This document shows, one piece after another, positions 15,541 to 24,952 of a DNA stretch of 64,000 nucleotides. The DNA is taken from positions 9,078,759 through 9,142,758 of the forward strand of contig NZ_CP109435.1 in assembly GCF_036227125.1 (NCBI RefSeq), read 5' to 3'. Made by a program: the position numbers and the translations under genes. The notes beneath the pieces were generated by a model that was given only the letters and a program-made list of their open reading frames with translations, did not search any database and was not told where the DNA came from. Origin of the DNA: Streptomyces sp. NBC_01485 (GTDB taxonomy: Bacteria; Actinomycetota; Actinomycetes; Streptomycetales; Streptomycetaceae). Positions within the stretch are counted from its first letter, which is position 1, and every line of letters starts with the position of its first letter.

Positions 15541-16665
15541 GTGACGCGGAACGTGACGAAGGCCGGTCTCCTGGCAGTGGCCATGGCGACGGTGCTCGGG
15601 GCCTCGGCCTGCGGCGGGGAAGCCGGCGCGGCGGCCGGGGGGACCGGAGGGACGCTCCCCGCGCACGGGAAGGCGGAGTCCGTGGCGCCCTTCGGGGACG
15701 GGGCGTCGTCCGCCTCGGCGCCGACGTCCGGCGGCGCCGTGGGGAAGTTGTCCGGGATCGCGCAGACCGCGGCGGCGCCCGTCACCCGGCACGTGCCATG
15801 GAACCTGGACATCCTGGACCAGCGGTCGCGGCCCCTGAACGGGAAGTTCACCACCACCGCCACGGGCAAGGGCGTTCACGTCTACGTGATCGACACCGGG
15901 ATGGACATCGCCCACAAGGAGTTCGGCGGACGCGCCCACCTCGGCGCCGACTTCGTGGGCCCGCAGGACTCCGGTGACTGCTTCAGCGAGGAGGGGACCG
16001 GCCACGGCACGTTCGTCGCGGGCATCATCGGCGGGGCGAAGTACGGGGTGGCGCCCAGGGCGGAGCTCGTACGGGTCCAGGGCATCCTGTGCGAGAGCGG
16101 GGGCGGCGGTTCCCCGGCGGCGGCCGAGGCGGCCTTGGTGAAGTCGGTCAAGTGGGTCACCGCGCACGCGCAGAAGCCCGCGGTGGTGAACATGTCACTC
16201 AACCTCGACCACCGGTCGTCGGCCCTGGAGTCCGCCGTGAAGAAGATGGTCGACGCGGGGATCCCGACGGTGGTGTCGGCCGGCAACTTCCATGACGACG
16301 CCTGCAAGCACTCCCCGGCCGGAGTCCCCGGCACGATCGTCGTGGCGGCCTCCACCTCGAACGACCGCGTGTGGAGCGACGGCGGCTCCTACGGCTCGGG
16401 CCACGGACGGTGCGTGGACCTGTACGCCCCCGGTCAGAAGGTGACCGCCGCCCTCGCAGGCGGCGGTACGGTCACGGAGAACGTCGGAGCGACGTCCTGG
16501 GCCGCCCCGCATGCGACCGGCGTGATCGCGCTGTACCTGTCGGCTCACCCCCACGCCACGGCTCACGAGGTCCACGTCTGGCTCGACCACACGGCCACCG
16601 CTGGTGTCGTGCGCGGCGTCCGCTCCGACACGCCCAACCGGCTGCTCAACACCGGTGGCCTCTGA
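15541..16665 (+). CDS. Secreted subtilisin-family (S8) serine protease
   Basis: A 374-residue S8 protease with an N-terminal export signal ending LGASACGG, which could be a weak lipobox. Catalytic residues are all visible: aspartate in VYVIDTGMD, histidine in GTGHGTFVAG, oxyanion asparagine in VVSAGNF and serine in ATSWAAPHATG. The prodomain is short. GTG at 15541 starts directly before the signal sequence (GTG at 15553 is an alternative). It is intact although surrounded by rearranged DNA. Confidence 0.9.
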   Translation: MTRNVTKAGLLAVAMATVLGASACGGEAGAAAGGTGGTLPAHGKAESVAPFGDGASSASAPTSGGAVGKLSGIAQTAAAPVTRHVPWNLDILDQRSRPLNGKFTTTATGKGVHVYVIDTGMDIAHKEFGGRAHLGADFVGPQDSGDCFSEEGTGHGTFVAGIIGGAKYGVAPRAELVRVQGILCESGGGGSPAAAEAALVKSVKWVTAHAQKPAVVNMSLNLDHRSSALESAVKKMVDAGIPTVVSAGNFHDDACKHSPAGVPGTIVVAASTSNDRVWSDGGSYGSGHGRCVDLYAPGQKVTAALAGGGTVTENVGATSWAAPHATGVIALYLSAHPHATAHEVHVWLDHTATAGVVRGVRSDTPNRLLNTGGL

Positions 16666-17167
16666 CCTGCCCAGGCAGCCCGGTGCGGCTGGGCGGTGAG
16701 GCGGCAGTGGGTGGGCGTCAGCCAGTGATGGGAGTGGGACGCTGGACAAGAGCTGAGGTTCGAGCTGTGGCTGCTGTCATGGAGTGACCAGGTCGCTGTT
16801 GCGGTGTGGCTAGCAGACGGGTTGCCGGCTGTCGTGGGGGTGGTTGTTCCCGCGAGGGTCCAGCAGTCGGGTCGCTCGATACCCATCCGCTTGGCCTGGG
16901 TCATCTCGCGGAAGGCCGGCCGGGTCGCCTGACGCGGAAGCAACCCGCGACCACGCTCATGACTCTCCGAGGGCATCGCGCCACACCTGTTGAGCCCCGT
17001 TGGCTTCCATGGCCGCTGCTCTTGATACGTCGTCACACACGACCAGGATGCCGGTGTCCGTGCTCGTCGCAACACCGGCCTCACCCCAGCTGACCGGCGG
17101 CACTCCGTAACGGATCACGATCTACAGCTGCTGTGTCAGACGATCTACCCAATTCTTGGAGGTTTTG
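16666..17167. other. Gap with no gene recognised
   Basis: About 500 bases without a convincing reading frame on either strand. Composition is less strongly GC3-biased than in neighbouring genes, consistent with decayed sequence. It ends in the TTGGAGG ribosome binding site of the next gene. Confidence 0.5.
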
Positions 17168-17545
17168 ATGAAGTCCGTCATCCGAAAGGCGGCAGGCCTC
17201 GCAGGCGCGGGCGTGGCCGTGGCGGCCATGTCCGTGACCGGCGCATCGGCCGCCCAGGCGGAGTCCCCGACCCACGGCTGCGCGTACCCCTATGTCTGCT
17301 TCTATGCGGACGAGCACGCCTGGAACGCGGGCACGCCGATCGCGAAGTACCGCGATGTCACCAGTTCCTATCAGACGGTCAGGTCCCGCCCGCACTACTA
17401 CGTCGTGAACACCCGGAACGACGACGTGGCGTATCTACGGCTCCAGGACGGGACCTCGGTCTGCCTGCCGCCGAATAACGAAACCGTGTTCGCGAACGCT
17501 TTCAGCGTCACCGGAATAAAGATCTCCAACAGATCCACCTGCTGA
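17168..17545 (+). CDS. Small secreted peptidase-inhibitor-like (I36-type) protein
   Basis: A 125-residue protein with a clear signal peptide (MKSVIRKAAGLAGAG, cleavage after ASAAQA) and a mature part of about 95 residues starting ESPTHGCAYPYVCFYAD. The Cys-rich start and aromatic beta pattern resemble peptidase inhibitor family I36 and related secreted actinomycete proteins. GGAGG lies seven bases before the ATG. The nearby S8 protease makes an inhibitor role attractive but untested. Confidence 0.7.
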   Translation: MKSVIRKAAGLAGAGVAVAAMSVTGASAAQAESPTHGCAYPYVCFYADEHAWNAGTPIAKYRDVTSSYQTVRSRPHYYVVNTRNDDVAYLRLQDGTSVCLPPNNETVFANAFSVTGIKISNRSTC

Positions 17546-17560
17546 ATCTGCTCGAACGGT

Positions 17561-17588
17561 CGGCGGACGCGTGCGATTTCGTCCGCCG
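17561..17588 (+). terminator. Hairpin terminator after the inhibitor-like gene
   Basis: CGGCGGACG and CGTCCGCCG form a 9-bp perfect stem 16 bases after the stop codon. Confidence 0.65.
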
Positions 17589-17639
17589 CCGGACAGCGGG
17601 GGCAGGCTGTGACAAATCCGTTAGCCTCGATCATTCATG

Positions 17640-17667
17640 AGTCCCCGTCAGCTTGCTGACGGGGACT
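17640..17667. other. 13-bp perfect hairpin with TT loop
   Basis: AGTCCCCGTCAGC is followed by TT and its exact complement GCTGACGGGGACT. It sits between the inhibitor-like gene and the IS1380 remnant. It could be a terminator or a leftover of a small mobile element end; there is no T-run long enough to decide. Confidence 0.5.
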
Positions 17668-17795
17668 TTGTGGCTGTGTGGTGGGTCTTTTCGGGGCTGG
17701 GGCAGGTCGAGGGCCCGGCTCTCGCGTCGGATGGGCGCCGGGTTCCACTTCACCGGTGTGGTGGTGCGGGTTGTCGGGACGGTCGAGGTGGCTGG

Positions 17796-18448
17796 TCAGA
17801 TGGGGTTCGGGAGGCTGTGGAGCCTGTCGATCGCGTGGGTGATGACATCGATCCAGGGCCATCGGGCGGTGAAGCGGAGCCAGTGGCGGCGTCCGGTGTG
17901 CACGAGCTGGGCGGCGGCGGAGAACAGGCGCAGGCGGAGCTTCTTGGGTTCCCAGCGGCGGGTTTGGCCGGTCAGGGCGAGCATGGGCATCCAGGCGAGG
18001 AGGTCGAGTGCGAGGGAGACGATCTCCGGCCAGATCCGGTTCTGTGCGGTGTCGTGCAGGGGCAGGTTGCGCAGTCCGGTGTCGCGGGCGCCTCGGATGC
18101 GGTCCTCGCAGCGGGCCCGACGGCGATGACGTAGTTCGAGGTCGGCGAGCTGGCCGCCCTTTGATGTTGGTCGCGAAACAGGTCAGCCGCAGCCCGTCGA
18201 GGTCGGTGAACCGCAACTGGGCGCCGGGGTGCGGGCGTTCCTTGCGGACGGTCCGCCGCATCCCCTTCGGCCACGTGCTCAGGTCGGGCATGTCGGTGAT
18301 CTCCGCGACCCAGGCACCCGGGCCGCTCGGTGCCGCCGGCGTCGTAGGCCGACGTCCACGCCGTCCTCGGGATCTTCAGCACCGCCTGGTGGATGGCGTC
18401 GGTGATGGTCATTCCGACGGAATACGACAACCGCCGGCCCGGCTCCAG
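17796..18448 (-). pseudogene. IS1380-family transposase remnant, frameshifted
   Basis: Pieces in different frames match the C-terminal half of IS1380 transposases in order: WTSAYDAGGTERPG, MPDLSTWPKGMRRTVRKER, LRFTDLDGLRLTCFATN, then MPMLALTGQTRRWEPKKLRL and WPWIDVITHAIDRL with a stop at 17796. At least two frameshifts separate them. The left side joins directly to the metE fragment, so the element or its remnant truncated metE. Confidence 0.8.
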
Positions 18449-19165
18449 CGAGGCGCGGGTCTCGGGCCAGCCGCGGGTCTTCAGCCCGCAGTCGGGGTTG
18501 ACCCACAGCCGTTCGGCGGGAATCGCCTTCAGGCCGGTACGGAGCAGTTCGGCGGCTTCCTCGATGCTGGGCACCCGCGGGGAGTGGATGTCGTAGACGC
18601 CGGGTCCGGCCTCGCGCGGGTAGCCGTGGGCGGCGAGTCCGCGGGCGACCTGCATGTGGGAGCGGGCGGCCTCCAGGCTGATGACGTCGGCGTCGAGGTC
18701 GTCGATGGCCTGGACGATGTCGCCGAACTCGGCGTAGCACATGTGCGTGTGGACCTGTGTGTCCGGCCGTACTCCGCTCGTGCTGAGCCGGAACGCCTCC
18801 GTGGCCCACGCCAGGTAGGCCGGGCGGTCGGCGGCCCGTAGCGGGAGCGTCTCGCGCAGCGCGGGCTCGTCCACCTGGATCACCGAAGTCCCTGCGGCCT
18901 CAAGGTCGTTGACCTCGTCGCGCAGGGCGAGGGCCACCTGGCGGGCGGTGTCGCCGAGGGGCTGGTCGTCGCGGACGAAGGACCAGGCGAGCATGGTGAC
19001 CGGTCCGGTGAGCATGCCCTTGACCGGGCGCTCGGTCAGAGACTGGGCATACGTCGTCCATCGCACGGTCATCGGCTCGGGCCGCGAGATGTCGCCGGCC
19101 AGGACCGGCGGGCGGACGTAGCGGGTGCCGTAGGACTGCACCCTGTTCACCGGGTCCAGTGCGTA
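18446..19165 (-). pseudogene. metE: metE fragment (cobalamin-independent methionine synthase, C-terminal domain)
   Basis: About 240 codons match the catalytic C-terminal domain: YGTRYVRPPVLAGDISRP, RPVKGMLTGPVTMLAWSF, IQVDEPALRETLPL, the zinc ligands in HTHMCYAEF and NPDCGLKTRG, and DIHSPRVPS. The N-terminal half is missing; the frame begins just after the riboswitch core. The last codons (WPETRASL) run into IS1380 sequence. It cannot make a working enzyme. Confidence 0.9.
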
Positions 19166-19340
19166 TGACGGCGGTCGTTCCCGCTCACCGCTGCGGGGCA
19201 GTCCCGGATTCCCACCGGGTTCCCTCTTGCGACGCATCCCGCCTGGCGGACGGGGCGAACCAGCTGCACCGGCCGGCCTACGGGCCCGCTCAGGGACACG
19301 GCGGGTGACGTCCACCATCCGGATGGTGAGGAGGACCATG
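19153..19340 (-). ncRNA. Cobalamin riboswitch upstream of the metE remnant
   Basis: On the minus strand the conserved core is present in order: GAGGGAACCCGGTGGGAAT, then CCGGGACTGCCCCGCAGCGG, GTGAGCGGGAACGACCGCC and the B12-box-like GCACTGG at 19162-19156. This is the aptamer that in actinomycetes shuts off metE when B12 is present. Its outer 5' limit is approximate. Here it is joined directly to the C-terminal part of metE, so the start codon and N-terminal domain were deleted. Confidence 0.85.
19313..19328. other. 16-bp perfect palindrome
   Basis: CACCATCC followed by GGATGGTG. It may be a peripheral stem of the riboswitch leader or an operator near its promoter. Confidence 0.35.
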
Positions 19341-19706
19341 CGGCGGGCGTGTGTGAAACAGGCCGAGGGCGGGAAACGCCGCACGCGCGCTTCCCGCCCT
19401 GGTGATGGGAAACCTGACCCTTCGTCACCTGTGATTACCCCTGCTCATCCCTACCGTGCTGGGATGGTGCTGGGACGGGATGAGGACGGCCGTGCTGGGT
19501 CGTGGCGACCGGCACGCAAAGTCGATCACGACTATGCCGGTGAGGCGGTCCTTGGTCCCTGCGTGCCGCGGGTCCCTGGCCGCCCGGTCAGGTAAGAACC
19601 GATGGGCGCGGACCCTTGCCCGTTGTGCCGGACCGGTTGCCCCACATTCCGCCCCCTTGCCTGCTCGGTGTCCACCGTGGATCGGCGGCACGGGCAGAAT
19701 GGACGT
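19341..19706. other. Intergenic region before the two-component genes
   Basis: No gene recognised. It should contain the leftward promoter of the riboswitch RNA and the rightward promoter of the sensor kinase gene; no consensus element is convincing enough to place. Confidence 0.4.
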
Positions 19707-20885
19707 GTGGCGCTCTTCGAACAGATCCGTGTCCGGCTGCCTCGTGGCGCCCGCGCCGATGCTGCGCTGGCCGGCGGGGTGTTCGTATTGGTGGCGTTTC
19801 CCGAGGGGAAGCTGTTGGGCCACGGCGGCGACCCGCTGCCTTCGCGGGTCGTGTCCTGGCTGCTGGTGATCGTGGTGTGTGGCGCGTTGCTCTTTCGGCG
19901 TCGGTATCCGGTGGCCGTGGGCTGGTTCACGGTGGTGGGCACGGGCGCCTACTACGTGCTGAGTGACGTCGACGGGCCGCTGGTTCTGGTTCCGATCGTG
20001 GCGCTGTACGCCATCGCGGCCCAGGGCCGGATGCAGGCGGCCATCGCCATGGCGGCGGCCATGGTGATCGGCGTGGGCGCGGCCACCCTCACGACCGCGA
20101 GCGATGTCACCGGTACGGCGGTGTTCATGCTCACTGGCTGGCTGGTCGCCGTCGTGGCTCTCGGCAGTGGGCGGCACGGCCGGCTGGCGTATGCCGAGGA
20201 GGAGGCGCGGCTGCGGGCGACCGAAGAACGGTTGCGCATCGCCCGCGAGCTGCACGATGTGATCGGGCACAACATTTCGATGATCAACGTACAGTCGGGC
20301 GCGGCCCTGCACCGTCTGAAGAAGGACCCTGCGCAGGCTGAGGCGGCGCTGAGCGCCATCAAGGCGGGTAGTCGGGACACGTTGCAGGAGTTGCGGGCCA
20401 CCCTCGATGTGCTCCGCCGGGTTGACGAGGACGCGCCCAGGGCGCCCACGCCTGGGCTGGCCCGGGTGGACACGTTGGTGGGCTCGGCGAATCTCGCGGG
20501 GCTCGCGGTGCGGATCGAACGGACTGGGGCTGAGCGCGCGTTGCCTGCCCGAGTCGACCTGGCCGCGTACCGGATCGTGCAGGAATCACTGACCAACGTG
20601 GCTCGACACAGCGGCGCCGGACACGTCACGATCCGGCTCGCCTACGGGGACCGGGAGCTGACTGTGGCTGTCGAGGACGACGGCCGCATGACAGCCCGCC
20701 CGGCCAGGCCGGGCGGGGGCAGCGGCATCGCCGGCATGACGGAGCGGGCGCGGGCACTGGGGGGCGAACTCGCAGCGGGACCACGGCCGGAAGGCGGATT
20801 CGTTGTGCGGGCCCGGCTACCGTACGGGATCACAGGAGAGCGATGGAGCGGAGCAGCCGATGATCAGGGTCCTGCTGGTGGATGA
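19707..20885 (+). CDS. Sensor histidine kinase (HisKA_3 type)
   Basis: A 392-residue kinase with about four or five N-terminal membrane segments (residues 15-155), the dimerisation/phosphoacceptor box ARELHDVIGHNISMINVQ (phosphorylated His), and the ATP-binding domain with SLTNVARHSG (N box) and GSGIAGMTERARALGG. This is the NarL-partner class common in Streptomyces. I chose the GTG at 19707. It overlaps the response regulator gene by 26 bases. The signal is unknown; the downstream MMPL transporter may be a target. Confidence 0.88.
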   Translation: MALFEQIRVRLPRGARADAALAGGVFVLVAFPEGKLLGHGGDPLPSRVVSWLLVIVVCGALLFRRRYPVAVGWFTVVGTGAYYVLSDVDGPLVLVPIVALYAIAAQGRMQAAIAMAAAMVIGVGAATLTTASDVTGTAVFMLTGWLVAVVALGSGRHGRLAYAEEEARLRATEERLRIARELHDVIGHNISMINVQSGAALHRLKKDPAQAEAALSAIKAGSRDTLQELRATLDVLRRVDEDAPRAPTPGLARVDTLVGSANLAGLAVRIERTGAERALPARVDLAAYRIVQESLTNVARHSGAGHVTIRLAYGDRELTVAVEDDGRMTARPARPGGGSGIAGMTERARALGGELAAGPRPEGGFVVRARLPYGITGERWSGAADDQGPAGG

Positions 20886-21528
20886 CCACTGGCTGGTGCG
20901 GGCCGGGTTCCGCTCGATCCTCGATGACGAGGACGACATAGAGGTGGTGGGCGAGGCCGGGGACGGGCAGACCGCGGTCTCGGTCTGCCGCGAGCTGAAG
21001 CCCGACGTGGTGTTGATGGACATCCGGATGCCGGGGACGGACGGTCTGGACGCCACCCGGATCATCACGGGGGATGAGCAGCTGGCAGCGGTGAGGGTGG
21101 TCATCCTGACGACCTTCGATCTCGACGAGTACGTGTACGGGGCGCTGCGCTCCGGGGCGACCGGCTTCCTGGTGAAGGACACCGAGCCGGAGGAACTGCT
21201 GCACGCGGTGCGGGTCGCCGCCCGCGGCGATGCCTTGATCAGCCCATCGGTCACCCGGCGGCTCATCGCCGACTTCGCGAGCCGGGTGAAGGGCCCGCAA
21301 CCGGACCCCCGGCTCGATGTGCTCACCGGCCGTGAGCGCGAGGTCATGCGACTGGTCGCCGCGGGGCTCACGAACGACGAGATCGCCGAGCGGCTGGTGC
21401 TGCAACTGTCGACGGCGAAGACGCACGTCAGCCGCATTCTGACGAAGCTGGGTGCGCGGGACAGATCACAGGTCGTGGTGATGGCGTACGAATCTGGAAT
21501 GGTCAGCCCCGGCTGGCTGGAGGACTAG
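20860..21528 (+). CDS. NarL/FixJ-family response regulator
   Basis: A 222-residue regulator: receiver domain with acidic pair VDDHW, phosphoacceptor in VVLMDIRMPG and lysine in GFLVKDTEP, then a LuxR-type helix-turn-helix (LTGREREVMRLVAAGLTNDE to THVSRILTKLGARDRSQ). The ATG lies inside the kinase gene end, so production is coupled. All phosphorylation residues are intact. Confidence 0.92.
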   Translation: MIRVLLVDDHWLVRAGFRSILDDEDDIEVVGEAGDGQTAVSVCRELKPDVVLMDIRMPGTDGLDATRIITGDEQLAAVRVVILTTFDLDEYVYGALRSGATGFLVKDTEPEELLHAVRVAARGDALISPSVTRRLIADFASRVKGPQPDPRLDVLTGREREVMRLVAAGLTNDEIAERLVLQLSTAKTHVSRILTKLGARDRSQVVVMAYESGMVSPGWLED

Positions 21529-21566
21529 GTAGTTCTTCCGCTCCCACCCGCACAGTCGTCCTGGCC

Positions 21567-21815
21567 ATGGTGGTGGTGGCCGGCGTGGGCCTTCTGACCG
21601 GGAACCCCGTGTTCCTCCTCGGCCTGCTCGTGTTTCTTCCGGCGTTCGCCGCCGCTCTGTGCACCCCGCGCCAGACGGCGCTTGTCTGCCTCTGGGTGAG
21701 TGCTGTGGTCGGCGCCTTCCGCGAGGCCGCGCATCGCGAGCCGACGCTCACCGCGCGCACGAGGGAACCGTCACCACGCAGGAGGAGCATGTGCCGCTCT
21801 GCACCGACGGCCTGA
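21567..21815 (+). pseudogene. Possible membrane-protein fragment
   Basis: A short frame with two hydrophobic stretches (VGLLTGNPVFLLGLLVFLPA and QTALVCLWVSAVVGAF) then decayed, Arg-rich sequence. It lacks a ribosome binding site. It resembles the N-terminal membrane part of a larger actinomycete protein, such as a membrane-linked phosphatase, but this is a guess. The rest of 21529-21934 holds nothing I recognise. Confidence 0.3.
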
Positions 21816-21934
21816 CCGGGGCCTGGGTGCCGTCCTACCTCCCGGGTACCGCGTCGCGTACATCCGCCGGGGTACGCCCAGTGTCCTCCCGGGACTGACG
21901 ATTTGGACCTCGTCGCACAAGCACGATCAGGGGC

Positions 21935-22150
21935 ATGAACGCATCTCCCTTTCCCGGACGGGTCACGACGGTGCTCGTGGGCGCTCTCGTCGGTGCTGCC
22001 GCCGGGATTCTGCTCGTCTCGGCCGCCGGGGCGCTGGCCTTGGAGATCGACGGCGTGTTCGCCATCCCGGCGATCGTCGTACCCATGGTGTGCGGCGTCG
22101 TAGTGGGCGCGTTCGTCATGCCCGGCAACTCACGTTCGAATTCGAGGTAG
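21935..22150 (+). CDS. Small two-helix membrane protein
   Basis: A 71-residue protein with two transmembrane helices (VTTVLVGALVGAAAGILLVS and AIPAIVVPMVCGVVVGAFVM). CAGGGGC lies just before the ATG. It ends five bases before the MMPL transporter start, so it may be an accessory subunit or simply cotranscribed. Confidence 0.6.
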   Translation: MNASPFPGRVTTVLVGALVGAAAGILLVSAAGALALEIDGVFAIPAIVVPMVCGVVVGAFVMPGNSRSNSR

Positions 22151-22155
22151 TCACC

Positions 22156-24357
22156 ATGTCTCCCACCAGCGGCGCAGCCGCGCCCCTTGCTCCACCCGCA
22201 CCATCGGGTCGGCCGCGTGCAGGCCGGTTCGGCGCCCTCGCCGGTTGGGCGCAGCGTCACCGCTGGGCCGCCGTGCTGATCTGGGTGGTCGTCCTGGCCG
22301 CAGTCACTTTGGGGTCGATGGCGGCGGGCTCCGGGTACAAGAACGACTTCTCCCTGCCGGGCACCGATTCCCAGGCCGCCACCGACCTGTACACGAAGCA
22401 CGGTTCCGCACAGGCCGGCGACAGCGTCGAGATCGTCCTGAAGGACGGTCAGGGCATCGCCGGCCGCAAGGCCGCCGTCGAGGACATGCTGGCCGAGGTG
22501 AAGGGCCTGCCCGGCGTCGCCGACGTACGCAGCCCGTACGCCGACGCCTCCGCCGTGTCGAAGGACGGCACGATCGGCTACGCCACCGTGACGCTCGACG
22601 GCAAGGTCGAGGCCGTACCCAAGGCGGACGTAGCCAAGATCATCGACACCGCCAAGGCTGCCGAGACGGACGGGCTCCAGGTCGAGCTCGGCGGCGAAGC
22701 CGTGCGCGGCGCCGAGGACAAGGAGGCCCCGACCGCCGAACTCGCGGGCATCGCGGCCGCCGTGATCATCCTCGGGCTGCTGTTCGGCTCCCTGGTGGCG
22801 GCGGCCGTGCCGCTGATCACGGCCCTGTTCGCGGTCGGCGCGGCCGCCGGCCTGATCGGCCTCGCCTCGCACGTCTTCACCATCGCCGACTTCACTCCGC
22901 CCATCACGATGCTCGTCGGACTCGGCGTCGGCATCGACTACGCCCTGCTGATCTTCTACCGCTACCGGCACGAACTCATCGACGGCGCCGAGCCGGCCGA
23001 AGCCGGCCGCAAGGCCCTGGACGCCGCAGGGCGCACGGTGTTCTTCGCCGGCTGCACCGTGATCATCGCCCTGTTGGGCCTAGTCGCGCTCGGCCTCGGC
23101 TCGCTGCAGGGTGTGGCCCTCTCCCTGGCGCTGACCGTGCTGACCACGATGGCAGCCTCGCTGGTGCTGCTGCCCGCACTGCTGGCGTTCTTCGGCAAGC
23201 GCATCCAGCGCCACGTACTGAAGCACGCGGCCACGGCCAAGGGCAAGGTCGAAGGCCGCCGTTGGCGGACGTTGGCCGCTGCCGTGCAGCGCCGTCCGCT
23301 GCCGGCGCTCCTGGTCGCCGTCTTCGCCCTGCTGGCCCTGTCGGCACCGGCGCTCGGCATGCGGCTCGGTTTCGCCGACGCGGGCAACGACGCGAAGGCC
23401 ACGACCTCCCGCCAGGCGTACGACCTGCTCGCCGAGGGCTTCGGCCCGGGCTTCAACGGTCCGCTGATCGTCCTGGCACAGGGCGACGAGGCCGCCGGCC
23501 AGGCCGTCTCCGCCGAGCTGGCCAAGACCGAAGGCGTGGCCGAGGCCAGCCCTGCCATGCGCTCCGACGGCGGCGGCCTGTCCACGGTGTTCGTCTACCC
23601 GAAGACGGCACCGCAGGACAAGGGCACCGCTGACCTCGTGCACCAGCTGCGCGACGACGTGGCCCCGGAGCTGGAGCGCGCCACCGGCGCGAAGATCCTG
23701 GTCGGCGGCGCAATCGCCGGCTCGCAGGACTTCGCGGACACGGTCGCCATGCGGCTGCCGCTGTTCGTCGCCGTCGTGGTCGGACTTTCGTCGCTGCTGC
23801 TGATGCTCGTTTTCCGGTCGCTGCTGATCCCGCTCAAGGCGGCCCTGCTGAACCTGCTGTCGATCTCGGCCGCGCTCGGCGCCATGGTCCTGGTGTTCCA
23901 GCACGGCTTGTTCGGGGTGCAGCCGGGGCCGATCGAAGCCTTCCTGCCCGTGCTGATCTTCGCGATCGTGTTCGGGCTGTCCATGGACTACGAGGTGTTT
24001 CTGGTCGGACGGATCCATGAGGAGTGGGAGCGTACGAAGGACCACTCACTCGCGGTACGGGAGGGACTGGCCACCACCGGCAAGGTGATCACGGCGGCCG
24101 GGGCGATCATGATCGTGGTGTTCGGCGCCTTCATGCTGAGCGCCGACCGGTTGCTCCAGCAGTTCGGTCTCGGCCTCGCCGTGGCGATCCTGGTGGACGC
24201 GCTGGTCATCCGCTGCCTGATGGTTCCGGCCATCATGCAGCTGATGGGCAAGTGGGCCTGGTGGCTGCCCGCCCCGCTCGCCCGACGGCTGCCCAAGGTG
24301 ACGCTCGAAGCCCCGGCGGAAAGCCCACCAGCGCCCAGGGAGACGGCCGCTCTCTGA
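22156..24357 (+). CDS. MMPL/RND-family transporter
   Basis: A 733-residue exporter of the MmpL family with about 11-12 membrane helices in two halves separated by an extracytoplasmic loop after the first helix. It has the family hallmarks GLGVGIDYALLIFYRYR (helix 4, proton-relay Asp-Tyr) and FGLSMDYEVFLVGRIHEEW in the second half. GAGGTAG precedes the ATG. The neighbouring two-component system probably controls it. A 17-bp terminator follows. Confidence 0.9.
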   Translation: MSPTSGAAAPLAPPAPSGRPRAGRFGALAGWAQRHRWAAVLIWVVVLAAVTLGSMAAGSGYKNDFSLPGTDSQAATDLYTKHGSAQAGDSVEIVLKDGQGIAGRKAAVEDMLAEVKGLPGVADVRSPYADASAVSKDGTIGYATVTLDGKVEAVPKADVAKIIDTAKAAETDGLQVELGGEAVRGAEDKEAPTAELAGIAAAVIILGLLFGSLVAAAVPLITALFAVGAAAGLIGLASHVFTIADFTPPITMLVGLGVGIDYALLIFYRYRHELIDGAEPAEAGRKALDAAGRTVFFAGCTVIIALLGLVALGLGSLQGVALSLALTVLTTMAASLVLLPALLAFFGKRIQRHVLKHAATAKGKVEGRRWRTLAAAVQRRPLPALLVAVFALLALSAPALGMRLGFADAGNDAKATTSRQAYDLLAEGFGPGFNGPLIVLAQGDEAAGQAVSAELAKTEGVAEASPAMRSDGGGLSTVFVYPKTAPQDKGTADLVHQLRDDVAPELERATGAKILVGGAIAGSQDFADTVAMRLPLFVAVVVGLSSLLLMLVFRSLLIPLKAALLNLLSISAALGAMVLVFQHGLFGVQPGPIEAFLPVLIFAIVFGLSMDYEVFLVGRIHEEWERTKDHSLAVREGLATTGKVITAAGAIMIVVFGAFMLSADRLLQQFGLGLAVAILVDALVIRCLMVPAIMQLMGKWAWWLPAPLARRLPKVTLEAPAESPPAPRETAAL

Positions 24358-24407
24358 TCGGCAGATTGCCATGATCGCCGCCACACGTTGATCAGGCGGC
24401 GCCCATC

Positions 24408-24452
24408 CCACGCGCGGGGCTCGGCCGGACAGCGTCCGAGCCCCGCGCGTGG
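24408..24452 (+). terminator. 17-bp perfect-stem terminator
   Basis: CCACGCGCGGGGCTCGG and its exact complement, loop of 11 bases, 50 bases after the MMPL stop. Confidence 0.85.
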
Positions 24453-24779
24453 ACGTAGTCGTACACACCCGCAACTGGGCGCCGTGCGCTCTCGGCGACA
24501 CGGACATCGGGTGGTGGCCGCGTCGGGCGAGTTTCCCGCCGTCGCGCTCGTGCGCGATGACTGCCGTGCCGCGATCGGTACGTTTCCGCCGGTACCGACG
24601 AGGTCGGGTCCTGCGGTTTCCGACCGTGTGGCTCCTGCGGCGGCGCCGGCTCCCAGGGTCGGCCCAAGGAGCCGCCCTCACAGCCTGAACGACACACCAC
24701 GGTGTCCGTCGAACCGGAGCAAGCCCACACCCGGCACCCTCGGGGTGTTCACCGCGAACACGAAGGTCGTCCTGCTGCT
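24453..24779. other. Intergenic sequence with no gene
   Basis: Separates the MMPL terminator from the repeat/operator region of the ABC gene. No coding frame on either strand is convincing. Confidence 0.4.
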
Positions 24780-24813
24780 GGCGGTGGCGGTGGCGGTGGC
24801 GGTGGCGGTGGCG
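24780..24813 (+). repeat. Hexanucleotide tandem repeat GGCGGT
   Basis: Five and a half tandem GGCGGT units. It lies immediately before an operator-like palindrome in the promoter region of the ABC transporter gene, so slippage could change promoter geometry. Confidence 0.8.
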
Positions 24814-24833
24814 ACTGGTACCGCAGTACCAGT
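24814..24833. promoter_or_regulatory. Operator-like inverted repeat before ABC genes
   Basis: ACTGGTAC and GTACCAGT are exact inverted repeats separated by CGCA. The size and symmetry fit a TetR- or GntR-type operator. It lies 120 bases before the ATPase start. Confidence 0.6.
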
Positions 24834-24952
24834 GGCCTCTCGAAGAGTCGCCCGCAGTCCCACTGATTCAGTCTTTCCCGCCCATAACTTCGAAGGTAGA
24901 CGTCACGGCGCTTCCGTGACCGTTGTCGGAGTGGAGAAAAAGGGTGACCTCG

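Noticed and set aside
16700..17100. Possible transposase fragment in the gap after the S8 protease
   Set aside because: Minus-strand frames gave no motif that I could match to any family.
24780..24813. GGCGGT repeat as a CRISPR or coding repeat
   Set aside because: Units are six bases with no spacers and lie outside any supported gene.
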